DNA of 34,223 nucleotides from Onstottus_B sp049273855. Its GTDB lineage: Bacteria; Acidobacteriota; Blastocatellia; UBA7656. The position numbers were made by a program, and so were the translations under genes. The stretch spans positions 1 to 34,223 of the forward strand of contig JBASRN010000113.1 in assembly GCA_049273855.1 (NCBI GenBank). Direction: 5' to 3'. Of the stretch, positions 24,533 to 32,389 are shown in pieces; the first letter of the stretch is position 1; the number at the start of each line of letters is the position of its first letter. Below the pieces are notes generated by a model. That model was not told where the DNA came from and did not search any database. It saw only the letters and a list, made by a program, of their open reading frames with translations.

Positions 24533-26155
24533 ACGCGGTGTCGGAGTCTGGTTGGCCGAAGCGGGTCTGGCTGGAACTGGCGGCATGTTCTCCCTGGTGA
24601 AGCGCGGCAGCATCTCATCGCGCATCGCAACGGCATACACCGCTGCCGCTATCGCAATGGCTGACTTCTTCGCGTCGTCTTCGATAATGCGCTCATAGCT
24701 GTCGAGATTGGTATGCCACGTCGCCGAGCCGTACTCGATCGGATCTTGACCCATACCGATTCCCGGCAATCCTGCCTGACTAAACGAAGTGTTGTCCGAC
24801 CCGCCGAGCTCCCGGCGTTTAGTCGCGATAGCGCCCATCACGCCGAGGTCTGCAAACGGCGCGAGCGCTTCACGCAGCACAGTCGCGGCCTCGGGAGGTC
24901 CGAACACGCGGGCGCCGCGAGCGCGTCCGGTGCCTGAATCGATGTTAAGGTAAGCCACAAGGTTGTCGAACTCCGGCTTCGGCTGTTCGAACGATCCGAA
25001 GTGCTCTTTCACGTAAGCCAGCGACCCCAACAAGCCTTGCTCCTCGCCGCTCCACAGCGCTACGCGAATCGTTCGCCGAGGCTTGACGCCGATCGCTTTC
25101 AGAATGCGCGCCGCTTCCATCATCACCGCACAGCCGATTGCGTTGTCCGTAGCCCCGGTTGCCGCGTGCCACGAATCGAGGTGCCCGCCCACCATCACCA
25201 CTTCGTCTTTCTTGTCAGTGCCCGCAATCTCGGCGATAGCGTTGTACGAAGTCTTGCCTTCCGGATACCAGCGATTGACGATGCTGAATTCGAGCTGGAC
25301 CGGCGTGCCGCCGGCGAGAATGCGTGTGATGCGGCCATAGTCTTCGTTGCTCATCACCACGGTCGGAAGCGCTTTCGAAGGGTCGTAGGTCCGGTTGCTG
25401 AAGGCGCGTATCTGACGATGCTCGCGGCCCGCGTCGTTGACTCTTATCGACGCGCCGTTCGCAACCAGGAACGCGTCGAGCTGTTCATCGATCTGCCGCG
25501 CCGTCAGCTTCCCCGGCTGCTCCTCCTCACGTTGCCGGGGACCGCCAGGTCTGGCGCCGAACACACCAGCGTTGGGATTGTTAGGGTCGTAGCGCTCCCT
25601 CGCCTCCTTGTCGTCCAGCCGTCGTGCGGATGGATCGAGGGTGATCGGCACGTTCTGGTGCTTGCCTGCGAGCACAATTCTGCCTTTCAGCCTGTCCTTC
25701 TGTGTCGCCAGATAAGAGGTCAGCTCTTCCTGAGTTGGCTTGTCGGGCAGCATGATCTGGTAAGCCTGCGCAGTCACCGGGCCGTTGGTTCCGGGAGTCC
25801 ACGCGAGCACTTCGCAGGTTAGCGTGTCCCTGACTGGCGAGTTGATGAAACCAGAGAAGCGCTCGTTCGACCAGCCCGGATGCCCGAAGTCCCACGGCTC
25901 GAGATGACCGTTGTCGAAGCCCCACGCGGTCATCTGCCTGACCGCCCACTCGGCCGCGGCTTTGTGATTGGGCGAACCGGTGAGTCGCGGGCCATAGAGG
26001 TCGGTCAGAAAATGCATCGTTCGCATGATCTGCGAGTTGCCGGTCTCCTCCCTTCGAATCCGCGCGTTGATGTCGGTGGGAGGTTGCTGCGCGGCGATCG
26101 GCATGGCGGCCACCAGACTTACGCACAGAGCTAGAGCCGTTAGCTTCGATTTCAT
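24530..26155 (-). CDS. Secreted M28-family zinc aminopeptidase
   Basis: 541-aa exported metallopeptidase. Signal peptide with hydrophobic core and AAQQ cleavage region at about 22. A protease-associated-like insert occupies the region about 110-290 (EVLAWTPG, RIVLAGK). The catalytic M28 domain has all co-catalytic zinc ligands: His325 (GGHLDSW), Asp337 (TDNAIG), Glu371/372 (SGEEQG), Asp406 (NIDSG) and His481 (TWHTNLDSYE). It probably trims peptides outside the cytoplasm for nutrition. ATG 26155 with GGAGG four bases upstream. The C-terminal Pro/Thr-rich tail ends in a telomere-like repeat that supplies the stop. A TATAAT box lies 122 bases upstream. Confidence 0.92.
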   Translation of the reverse strand: MKSKLTALALCVSLVAAMPIAAQQPPTDINARIRREETGNSQIMRTMHFLTDLYGPRLTGSPNHKAAAEWAVRQMTAWGFDNGHLEPWDFGHPGWSNERFSGFINSPVRDTLTCEVLAWTPGTNGPVTAQAYQIMLPDKPTQEELTSYLATQKDRLKGRIVLAGKHQNVPITLDPSARRLDDKEARERYDPNNPNAGVFGARPGGPRQREEEQPGKLTARQIDEQLDAFLVANGASIRVNDAGREHRQIRAFSNRTYDPSKALPTVVMSNEDYGRITRILAGGTPVQLEFSIVNRWYPEGKTSYNAIAEIAGTDKKDEVVMVGGHLDSWHAATGATDNAIGCAVMMEAARILKAIGVKPRRTIRVALWSGEEQGLLGSLAYVKEHFGSFEQPKPEFDNLVAYLNIDSGTGRARGARVFGPPEAATVLREALAPFADLGVMGAIATKRRELGGSDNTSFSQAGLPGIGMGQDPIEYGSATWHTNLDSYERIIEDDAKKSAIAIAAAVYAVAMRDEMLPRFTRENMPPVPARPASANQTPTPR

Positions 26156-26276
26156 CAGTCCTCCATCGCAGAAGCATGGCGTTCAGGCTAGCTTGGTGTT
26201 GCCTGGCGAGATGAGAACGACCAGGCTAAAGCATGAACTCCATGCATTAGTCTCAACTGTCGACGATAAGAAACCG

Positions 26277-26305
26277 ATTATAGAATGTGCCCCAGGCAGC
26301 AGCAA
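26277..26305 (-). promoter_or_regulatory. Candidate promoter of the M28 peptidase gene
   Basis: Minus-strand consensus -10 TATAAT at 26277-26282, with a weak -35 TTGCTG 17 bases upstream (26300-26305). Transcription would start near 26270, giving a leader of about 115 bases. It lies in the 305-bp gap 26156-26460 between the epimerase stop and the peptidase start, in which I see no gene. Confidence 0.5.
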
Positions 26306-26460
26306 AGCGCTGCTGAAGCGCGCGGGTGAATGGGTAGCCCAGTCAGGCTAGTAGCTTATTCGGCCGCCTAAAGAAGAGAATGGCTGTTCGTGTTGCGAAG
26401 CGATGAACTGCCGGATGCGGTCGCTTGATGACTTCGAGAAAAGAAACACTCCACGAGGAG

Positions 26461-27474
26461 TCAGCGCTCGAGCGCTGCGTCTTCCGCTTCGTAGTTGAAG
26501 CTCGCCGGATCGATCTGATCAGGCGCGTGGGCACGCTCCCACTCTACGGTCCGTCGCATCGCTTCTTTCCGAGAGATTCGCTCGACGTAGTCCAGCTCGC
26601 GCCGAATTCGATTGGTGTCGCATTGCATCTGATGCTCGAAGCTGTAAGGCACGGTCAGGTGCGCGGGCATCTTCTCTCGCGCAAGAACCACCACGTCACC
26701 TCGCCAGTCCGCCGCCAGACCGATGCTTCGAACCCAGTCCGCTTCGGTTAGCGCGTCCGGCTCGCCGACATTGTAGACTCGACCCTTCGCTAGCTGATTC
26801 GTTACCGCGAGCGCGATCGCGTCGGCGACGTTCTCAACGTAGCCGCGAGTCCATAGCCATCGCGCGCGACTCTCTTCAAGGAGAACGTTCTCTCGGCCGT
26901 CGTCCATTCTCTTCAAGTACTCGAATGCTCGGTGGTATTTGTCGCAGGGGCCGTACACCGCCGGCAGTCTCAAGATCGTGGCCCGCGACTTTACGGCGTC
27001 GTTGACGGTTCGCTCGACTAGTACCTTGTCATAGGTGGCTGCGAAGTCCTGCGATGATTTAGAGATTGCCCGGTGCGGGTATCGGCATTCTCGCAGCGGC
27101 GAATCTTCGTTCATCGGCTGTGCTTCAGGCGGTCCCTGTTCTAAACCAAGAAGCCGGCCGTAGCTTCGATACACATCCATGCTGCTTGCGACAACGAGGC
27201 GCCCACACTCGGAGCCGAGCGCGCTCACCAGGTCCGCCGCTTCTTGTTCGTTGTAGCAAATCATGTCGAGCGCTACATCGGGCGCAGCGTGTTTGAACTC
27301 CGCCTTGAAAGATTGTAGATGATGACGCTCGCCGGAGATTCGGTGGACTGCGCCCGGCAGATCAGGATTGGTTTGCCCGCGATGAAAGACGGTTACAACG
27401 TGGCCGGCTTCAATCAGCCGTCGCACAACGTGTTGTCCAATAAACCCCGTGCCGCCAATCACCAGGACGTGCAT
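26461..27474 (-). CDS. NAD-dependent epimerase/dehydratase (extended SDR)
   Basis: 337-aa extended short-chain dehydrogenase/reductase. The N-terminal GGTGFIG (7-13) is the NAD(P)-binding Rossmann loop, followed by VFHRG at the second strand, where an Arg suggests NADP preference. VASSMDVYRSYG carries the usual Ser/Thr strand. The catalytic-region Tyr lies in TYDKVLVE, a Y-x-K spacing instead of the common Y-x3-K, seen in some atypical extended SDRs. VYGPCDKYHR and YNVGEPDALTEADW are C-terminal substrate-domain motifs. Probably acts on a nucleotide sugar or related compound; substrate unknown. ATG 27474 starts four bases after the ferredoxin-like gene's stop, so the genes are coupled. Confidence 0.85.
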   Translation of the reverse strand: MHVLVIGGTGFIGQHVVRRLIEAGHVVTVFHRGQTNPDLPGAVHRISGERHHLQSFKAEFKHAAPDVALDMICYNEQEAADLVSALGSECGRLVVASSMDVYRSYGRLLGLEQGPPEAQPMNEDSPLRECRYPHRAISKSSQDFAATYDKVLVERTVNDAVKSRATILRLPAVYGPCDKYHRAFEYLKRMDDGRENVLLEESRARWLWTRGYVENVADAIALAVTNQLAKGRVYNVGEPDALTEADWVRSIGLAADWRGDVVVLAREKMPAHLTVPYSFEHQMQCDTNRIRRELDYVERISRKEAMRRTVEWERAHAPDQIDPASFNYEAEDAALER

Positions 27475-27478
27475 AAAC

Positions 27479-28483
27479 CTAAGTGCCCGAAGCCTGTTCA
27501 GCCTCTTCGAGTAAGCTCTTGTAGCCGCGGAAGTACTTGCCGAACACTCCGTTCCACGGCGGGATCACAATCGACACCGCGCCGTAAGCTTGCGCTTGGC
27601 ACGCCAGTCTTATCAGCGGCTTCGGCTCGCCGGTGTCGATGTAACCGAACTCCTTGATCCGCCGGCTCTCGAGTTCGAGAACCTCTGAAAGCTTGTCGGC
27701 GCCGCCCAGCACTCCGACCCAGCACGTTCCGCAGGAAGCCGAACGGCACTCGACCGGTATCGGACCCTCGCCGACAATACAACGCGGCTCGCGCTCGTAG
27801 TACGCGCGCTTGTCCCCGGCCGCCGCGGTCGTGATGTGCTGCGTGCTGATCAGCTTGAATCGCGCTTCGGGATCGCTCTCGTCAAACGTGACGGTGAAAA
27901 TCTTGTCAGGCTTGAGAAAGCTCAATAGACCCTGCTTATCGTCGCGCGCCCGTTCGCCAAGTATCTGCCGGGGAGTTTTCGCGCTGGATCGTTTCGGCAC
28001 GGCGGCCGAGGTCTTAAACGCCGTTGCGCCGACTTGTTGCAAGGTCATAAACGCAACCGCGGTGATTCCCACAAGCAGTGACTCCTCGACTTTGACCCGG
28101 CCGGCGACCTCGCGCGCGATGTCTCGTATCTGGGCAGCGAGGTCGAGACTTGCGGGCGCGCCCGACGACGCGGCAAGCGTAGCGACTGCCGATTTGGCTT
28201 CGGGCCAGTAGCGGTGCCCGTATAGGAACTTGTGGGACGAATTGATTTGGTCTTTGAGCAGGTAACGCCCCTTTAGCAGGAGCTTGCGAGCGAGCTGCTC
28301 CGGGTCTTCGGCCTGCTGCAACGCGCGAGCAAGCGAGAGCGGAAAGAAGTAAAACCAGATTCGAGTGGCGGCCTGGTCGACTTCGTGAATGGAAGGCTCG
28401 AGCGCGCGAATGACTTCGTCCCACGCTTGTTCATCGTGCCTGTTTAAAAATGCTTCAAACAAAGGTTCACCGTTGTTACTCAT
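27479..28483 (-). CDS. 2Fe-2S ferredoxin-domain protein with unknown N-terminal domain
   Basis: 334 aa. The C-terminal ~130 residues are a plant-type 2Fe-2S ferredoxin domain: C246-x4-C251-x2-C254 (CRSASCGTCW) and C295 (LACQ), with an FTVTF first strand near 196. The N-terminal ~190 residues are helical and unrecognised, with aromatic-rich RIWFYFFPLSLARAL and a hydrophobic stretch at about 136-156. The chosen ATG at 28483 avoids a spurious N-terminal extension that would overlap the V4R gene; the ribosome-binding site is weak. It lies 44 bases after the V4R-like gene and four before the epimerase. Probably an electron carrier to a partner not identified here; not a stand-alone ferredoxin. Confidence 0.8.
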   Translation of the reverse strand: MSNNGEPLFEAFLNRHDEQAWDEVIRALEPSIHEVDQAATRIWFYFFPLSLARALQQAEDPEQLARKLLLKGRYLLKDQINSSHKFLYGHRYWPEAKSAVATLAASSGAPASLDLAAQIRDIAREVAGRVKVEESLLVGITAVAFMTLQQVGATAFKTSAAVPKRSSAKTPRQILGERARDDKQGLLSFLKPDKIFTVTFDESDPEARFKLISTQHITTAAAGDKRAYYEREPRCIVGEGPIPVECRSASCGTCWVGVLGGADKLSEVLELESRRIKEFGYIDTGEPKPLIRLACQAQAYGAVSIVIPPWNGVFGKYFRGYKSLLEEAEQASGT

Positions 28484-28527
28484 AACTGTGCTGGGCGTGC
28501 TTATTGTTCTCCGATTTCGAAGGTGGT

Positions 28528-29109
28528 TTACGGTTGCCAGGTGACGTAGAACTCGCAGACCGAATCGCCGCGCGCGCGGCAGCGTGTGTGTGTGATTCGC
28601 GCCGAGCGCGCTCCGCACAGCTCGACCGCGTGGCGAAAATAGGCCGAGCCGCTCGGACAAAAGCTCGGCGGTGGCGCGCTTTCGTAGTTGATCGTCAAGA
28701 GTCCGCTGGTGTCGCTCAACGGCCCGTATGAAGCCGAACCGAAGTCTTGATAGGCGTGATGAATCATTGCCGATTGCGACAGGAAGCTGTGGATGTCGGG
28801 GTTCACCAGGCTGCTGTACGGGCCCGACAGCGCGGAAGTCGCCGAGAACTCGCCAAGGCTGTCGAAGACTTTCTCCTCGTCGCCACCCAACTCCTTCGCT
28901 ATCGCCTGGTCGACGTGATCGAGTGTGCTTAGCGGATACCAACCGTCGACGTCGATCTCTTGAAACACGGTGCGGTCTTCCTCGGGGATAGCCGTAAGAA
29001 CGCGCGCCCAGAGGTCCGGCCCATGGTTTAGCATCATAAACAGGAGGCGTGCTCTAAGCAGTCCCCCCTTGACATGCATGTTGGGGTAAGCTGGCTGGGG
29101 CGATGACAT
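28528..29109 (-). CDS. V4R / DUF2378-like small sensor protein
   Basis: 193 aa. The start MHVKGGLLRARL followed by VLTAIPEEDRTVF and DVDGWYPLSTLDH resembles the DUF2378 (TIGR02265) family, which belongs to the heme-NO-binding/V4R fold group. The end CRARGDSVCEFYVTW (C177, C185, Gly-Asp) is the V4R (4-vinyl reductase) signature, a module that binds small ligands or hydrocarbons. ATG 29109 with GGAG eight bases upstream. Heme ligation cannot be judged: His117/118 and Cys residues are candidates. Its tight pairing with the ferredoxin-domain gene suggests a redox-sensing couple; this is inference from position. Assignment to the family is by motif only. Confidence 0.65.
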   Translation of the reverse strand: MSSPQPAYPNMHVKGGLLRARLLFMMLNHGPDLWARVLTAIPEEDRTVFQEIDVDGWYPLSTLDHVDQAIAKELGGDEEKVFDSLGEFSATSALSGPYSSLVNPDIHSFLSQSAMIHHAYQDFGSASYGPLSDTSGLLTINYESAPPPSFCPSGSAYFRHAVELCGARSARITHTRCRARGDSVCEFYVTWQP

Positions 29110-29156
29110 CAGCAGGACTCCACTCTTTGAAACTTATACGGTTAGCGAGCGGCGGG

Positions 29157-29165
29157 ATTATAGCA
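29157..29165 (-). promoter_or_regulatory. Extended -10 promoter of the V4R-ferredoxin-epimerase operon
   Basis: Minus-strand TGCTATAAT at 29157-29165, an extended -10 with perfect TATAAT, 47 bases before the V4R ATG. The -35 region is poor, as expected for an extended -10 promoter. The operon likely reads V4R, ferredoxin, epimerase. Confidence 0.55.
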
Positions 29166-29218
29166 CGAAAGCAGTAGTCGAGCTCCAACGCCGACGCGAG
29201 TGAAGCAGTCATGCATGC

Positions 29219-29551
29219 TTAGCGCTCGACGATGATCACCAGGTTGTGTCGCATTGCCCACGCTGTATTGAACGCTTGAAGCGGGAGCGAACGCTCTCCC
29301 TTGAGCGGGTCGAGCACGATTATCTGATTCTGACTGGCGCCAACAACGACGACCGCGTGAACCTCTTCGATCCCATCAATAGGGCTGAGATCAACGAAAA
29401 CAATGGGATGATGGCCATCAGTCAGAAACACACGCAGTTCGTCCAGTGTCATCGTGTGTTTGGCAGTTCCCGCGAAGCTGGATGCGAACCCGAAGTCTAC
29501 GATGGCAGGGTCTGGTTCGGGCCTCTTAGAGGAAACTAGGTTTCCGCCCAC
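29219..29551 (-). pseudogene. C-terminal half of a C39-like peptidase
   Basis: 110 codons from a GTG at 29551 just after an in-frame stop. The sequence TLDELRVFLTDGHHPIVFVDL, then VHAVVVVGA and IIVLDPLKGERSLPL, matches the second half of C39-like papain-fold peptidases, with the catalytic His and Asp. The first half, which carries the catalytic Cys (CG-A motif), is absent from this frame and I do not see it in the DNA up to the V4R gene or beyond 29552. It therefore appears to be a truncated remnant; a split gene making a Cys-less immunity or adaptor protein is less likely. Confidence 0.55.
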
Positions 29552-29592
29552 TTAGCCCAGAAAGAACTCTCAATCTAGAGGACTGCCAGGAA

Positions 29593-30690
29593 TCAGATGA
29601 GTGCGCTCGGCGCCGTGTGGGTGAACTCTGCGTTCTTCGGATCTCGCGGTCTCGGATCGACGAACTCGCGTTCCTCTCGCGTCTGGGCATCAGGCGGAAC
29701 TCCGCGCTCGATCATCGACGCGAAATAGTCGTCTATCTGATCGTATATCTCCTGAACCGTCTGCGAGTGAAATACCCGCTCGCGAAGCCGCGCTCCGCCC
29801 GCAAGCCCATGCGTAAAATACCCGCACATCTGCTTGAGCTTTCCAGTCAGTCCGCGCTCCGGCATTTCGTCACGCATCAATTCGTAAAAGCGATGAAGCA
29901 CTCGCTGCTTCTCCTCCAGCGGGGGTTGATAAGGCGTATCGCCGCGCATCAACTCCGAAGTCTGCCGGAAGATCCACGGGCTTGCGATCGCGCCCCGTCC
30001 GATCATGACCGCGTCGACTCCGGTCTCGGTCAGTCGATCAATCGCCTGCTCGGGAGTGGTGATGTCGCCGCATCCCGTCACCGGAATCGACACGGCTTGT
30101 TTAACCGCGGCGATAGTCTCCCAGTTAGCCCTTCCGCTGTAGCCCTGCATTCGCGTGCGGCCGTGAATCGCAACCATGTCGCCGCCGCAGTCTTCGACTA
30201 TTCGCGCGACCTCGACGGCGTTGATCGACGAGTCGTCCCAGCCGCTGCGGATCTTCATCGTCAGCGGGATCTTGATCGTGCGGCGAACGCGGCGCAGTAT
30301 TTTTTCGAGCTGAGGCAGATCACGAAGCAGTGAAGATCCGCCGCCCCCGTTTACTACTTTCTTGGCCGGGCAACCGCAGTTTATGTCTACGATATCAGCG
30401 CCGCTCTCCTCGATGATCTGGGCAGCCGCCGCCATTCTCCCTTCGCTGTGGCCGAAGATCTGAATCGAAAGCGGGCGTTCTTCGGGCAGGAACTTCATCA
30501 TGCGATGCGTTCGCATGTTGCCCCGAGTGATGGCCTCGACCGAGATGAACTCGGTCACGATCAGGCCGACGCCGCCAAGCTCCTTGATCAAACGCCGAAA
30601 CGACGAGTCGGTGACCCCTGCCATCGGCGCCAGCACAAGGTTGGGCGTGATGTTGAAGCTGCCTATTGTCATCTCGCGCGTCGGATTCAT
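29593..30690 (-). CDS. dusB: tRNA-dihydrouridine synthase
   Basis: 365-aa FMN enzyme reducing specific uridines in the tRNA D-loop with NADPH. Barrel and active site are intact: LAPMAGVTD (20-28), the catalytic Cys107 in NCGCPAKKV, MKIRSGWDD (145-153), IHGRTRMQGYSG (FMN phosphate and substrate), IPVTGCGDI and MIGRGAIASPW. The C-terminal helical domain (residues about 260-330) is present. Length is slightly above the usual 320-340 because of an N- and C-terminal extension. ATG 30690 has no Shine-Dalgarno; a TGCTAGAAT box ends ten bases before it, so the mRNA may be nearly leaderless. A second ATG at 30672 is possible. Confidence 0.93.
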   Translation of the reverse strand: MNPTREMTIGSFNITPNLVLAPMAGVTDSSFRRLIKELGGVGLIVTEFISVEAITRGNMRTHRMMKFLPEERPLSIQIFGHSEGRMAAAAQIIEESGADIVDINCGCPAKKVVNGGGGSSLLRDLPQLEKILRRVRRTIKIPLTMKIRSGWDDSSINAVEVARIVEDCGGDMVAIHGRTRMQGYSGRANWETIAAVKQAVSIPVTGCGDITTPEQAIDRLTETGVDAVMIGRGAIASPWIFRQTSELMRGDTPYQPPLEEKQRVLHRFYELMRDEMPERGLTGKLKQMCGYFTHGLAGGARLRERVFHSQTVQEIYDQIDDYFASMIERGVPPDAQTREEREFVDPRPRDPKNAEFTHTAPSALI

Positions 30691-30699
30691 AAGTGCAGA

Positions 30700-30708
30700 A
30701 TTCTAGCA
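30700..30708 (-). promoter_or_regulatory. Extended -10 box directly before dusB
   Basis: TGCTAGAAT on the minus strand with the last -10 base only nine bases from the dusB ATG. Transcription starting the usual 6-7 bases downstream would leave a leader of two or three bases. No -35 is visible since the DNA upstream is the AGTGG-type repeat. Confidence 0.4.
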
Positions 30709-30721
30709 CACGGACGTGGCC

Positions 30722-30763
30722 GGTGGTCAGGGGTAGTGGTCAGTGGTTAGTGGTCAGTGGTCC
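30722..30763. repeat. AGTGGTTAGTGG-type repeat, single arm
   Basis: 42 bases of GGTGGTCAGGGG / AGTGGTCAGTGG units between the dusB promoter and the YedK stop. Only the forward arm is present, unlike the paired copies at 23672-23797 and 31476-31637. Confidence 0.7.
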
Positions 30764-30771
30764 TTCCCCCA

Positions 30772-31461
30772 TCACCACAACGCGAGCTGACCTAACGGAG
30801 CGGCCGGCAGAATGCACTCCGGCGAGTCGTTGGCCACTGAGTTCACCATAGCCGAGACCGTGTGCATTTCCATCTCGCTTGCCGAATAAGGGTTGAGCAT
30901 CTGCATCAGCGAGGCCTGGTCCGGATTGTACGGGTCAAGCCAGCGGTCTTCGAACTCCTTCGCAAGAATCACCGGCATTCGGTCGTGCAGAGTCTTCATC
31001 ATCTCGTTTGGCTCAGTGGTGATGATCGTACAGGTGGTGATCAGTTCACCCTCGGGTGAAGTCCACACATCGTAGAGCCCGGCGAACCCAAAGGGCCGCT
31101 CGGCTTTCAGATGGATAAAGTAAGGCTGCTTTGTGCGGCCGCGTTTCTGCCATTCGTAGAAACCGTCCGCAATCACAAGACACCGCTGCCGCGTGAACGC
31201 TTCTCTGAAGCTCGGTTTCTCTATCAGGGTTTCGGCTCTCGCATTAATCAAGCGGTTGCCTATAGACGGGTCGTTCGACCATGCGGGTATAAGCCCCCAC
31301 TTCATCGAGACGAGCCGCTTCTTGCCGTCCGTCATCACGACGGCGACTTGTTGAGACGGCGCGACGTTGTAGCTGGGCGGGAGTTCCGCCTCGACTTCAT
31401 CGACGTCGAATTCGTCCGCGATGGTTCCTGCGTAGAGCTTTCTGACAAATCGTCCGCACAT
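30772..31461 (-). CDS. yedK: SRAP/YedK-family abasic-site shielding protein
   Basis: 229-aa SOS-response-associated peptidase-like protein (HMCES homologue) that crosslinks to abasic sites in single-stranded DNA through its N-terminal Cys. The ATG at 31461 is chosen because it places Cys at position 2 (MCGRF), which family chemistry requires; a GTG three codons upstream would bury it. The other active-site residues are present: Asn73 (NARAET), Glu103 (DGFYEW) and His159 (LHDRMP). The motifs NVAPSQ and MKWGLIPAW are typical. It lies between dusB and endonuclease III; the latter is also an abasic-site enzyme. The ribosome site is weak, and a repeat pair separates it from the nth gene. Confidence 0.92.
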   Translation of the reverse strand: MCGRFVRKLYAGTIADEFDVDEVEAELPPSYNVAPSQQVAVVMTDGKKRLVSMKWGLIPAWSNDPSIGNRLINARAETLIEKPSFREAFTRQRCLVIADGFYEWQKRGRTKQPYFIHLKAERPFGFAGLYDVWTSPEGELITTCTIITTEPNEMMKTLHDRMPVILAKEFEDRWLDPYNPDQASLMQMLNPYSASEMEMHTVSAMVNSVANDSPECILPAAPLGQLALW

Positions 31462-31475
31462 AGGCTTCACGAAGG

Positions 31476-31637
31476 CAGTGGTTAGTGGTCAGTGGCTAGT
31501 GGTTAGTTGTCAGTGTCCTGAGCGACGCTCATCCGGAGCAACGACAGCCCCACCCTCGTAGTAACGAATTCATTCGTTCCGTCCCCGGTCCCCGCCTATT
31601 AACCACTGACCACCTAACCACTGACCACTAACCACAA
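31476..31637. repeat. AGTGGTTAGTGG-type inverted repeat pair
   Basis: Forward arm 31476-31515 and reverse arm 31601-31637 surround an 85-bp centre that includes the palindrome AACGAATTCATTCGTT. Same family as 23672-23797 and 30722-30763. The nth stop codon TAG (31628-31630) is part of the second arm. A paired hairpin would end the nth transcript before yedK. Confidence 0.75.
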
Positions 31638-32347
31638 CCATAGTACTCGCAGTACTCGACCAAACAACATTCTTCGCAGAGCGGATCGTGCGGGCGGCAC
31701 ACCTTTCGGCCGTGGCGAATCAGGTTGATGTGAACTTCGAAGTAGCGGCTGGCCGGAATGATCTGCTCCATCAAATCGTGAGCTTGCTCGTCTGAGCAAC
31801 GCTCGGGAATAAGCGCGAGTCGTCGAGCGATACGAAATATGTGCGTGTCTATCGGAAAGACGGGTCGGTTGCACGCAAACAGCAACGTGCAAGCGACAGT
31901 CTTCGGACCGATGCCTTTAAAGCTCGCGAGAAATTGTCTCGCCTCGTCGAGCGGCGCGGTTTTCAAAAATGAAAGGTCGAGCGAGCCTCGTTGTTCATAG
32001 ATCTGGTTCAACAGGTTCTTAATCCTCTTCGACTTCTGCCGCGCGAGTCCGCCCGAACGAATGGCGGCTTCGATAGAGGTGACTCGCGCGCGACGTGCTT
32101 GTTCCCAGGTAGGAAAACGTCGCTTCAAGCTTTCGAAGGCGCGATAGCTATTCGTATCTGAAGTTGCCTGCGAGAGGATTGTCCCGATCAAGACATCGAG
32201 GGGATCGAGTTCGAGTTCAGGCCTTGGCTTGCCGTAGACGGATTTTAGATTCTGTATGATATAAGGGACGTTCTCCGCAGCGAGACGATCTGCGTCGGCG
32301 GCTTGATCATCGGGCTTCGCAACGGCAGCCTTGGCATTTGGTGGCAT
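31628..32347 (-). CDS. nth: Endonuclease III-family DNA glycosylase/AP lyase
   Basis: 239-aa base-excision repair enzyme removing oxidised pyrimidines. The helix-hairpin-helix FKGIGPKTVACTLL contains the catalytic Lys149, and Asp167 lies in FPIDTHIFRIARRL. The 4Fe-4S cluster loop C217-x6-C224-x2-C227-x5-C233 has exactly the endonuclease III spacing. The N-terminal LSQATSDTNSY matches the family LSQQT-D element with the Gln. The ATG at 32347 is chosen: it starts just before the conserved part and has AAGAG upstream, while a start at 32416 would run into the 16-bp repeat array. The last codons and stop come from an AGTGG-type repeat. It could be the MutY-related or UV-endonuclease-like subfamily, but the Cys loop and Lys support Nth. 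Confidence 0.9.
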   Translation of the reverse strand: MPPNAKAAVAKPDDQAADADRLAAENVPYIIQNLKSVYGKPRPELELDPLDVLIGTILSQATSDTNSYRAFESLKRRFPTWEQARRARVTSIEAAIRSGGLARQKSKRIKNLLNQIYEQRGSLDLSFLKTAPLDEARQFLASFKGIGPKTVACTLLFACNRPVFPIDTHIFRIARRLALIPERCSDEQAHDLMEQIIPASRYFEVHINLIRHGRKVCRPHDPLCEECCLVEYCEYYGCG

Positions 32348-32389
32348 GACGGCTCTTCTAGCACTGATGTTCGCGCGAAGGCAAGCGTG

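Noticed and set aside
25001..25822. Open frame of 273 codons on the plus strand
   Set aside because: Antisense to the M28 peptidase catalytic region; composition typical of a mirrored GC-rich gene.
28484..28942. 153-codon N-terminal extension of the ferredoxin-domain gene
   Set aside because: Overlaps the V4R-like gene on the same strand, Arg-rich without motifs; the ATG at 28483 fits the gene boundary.
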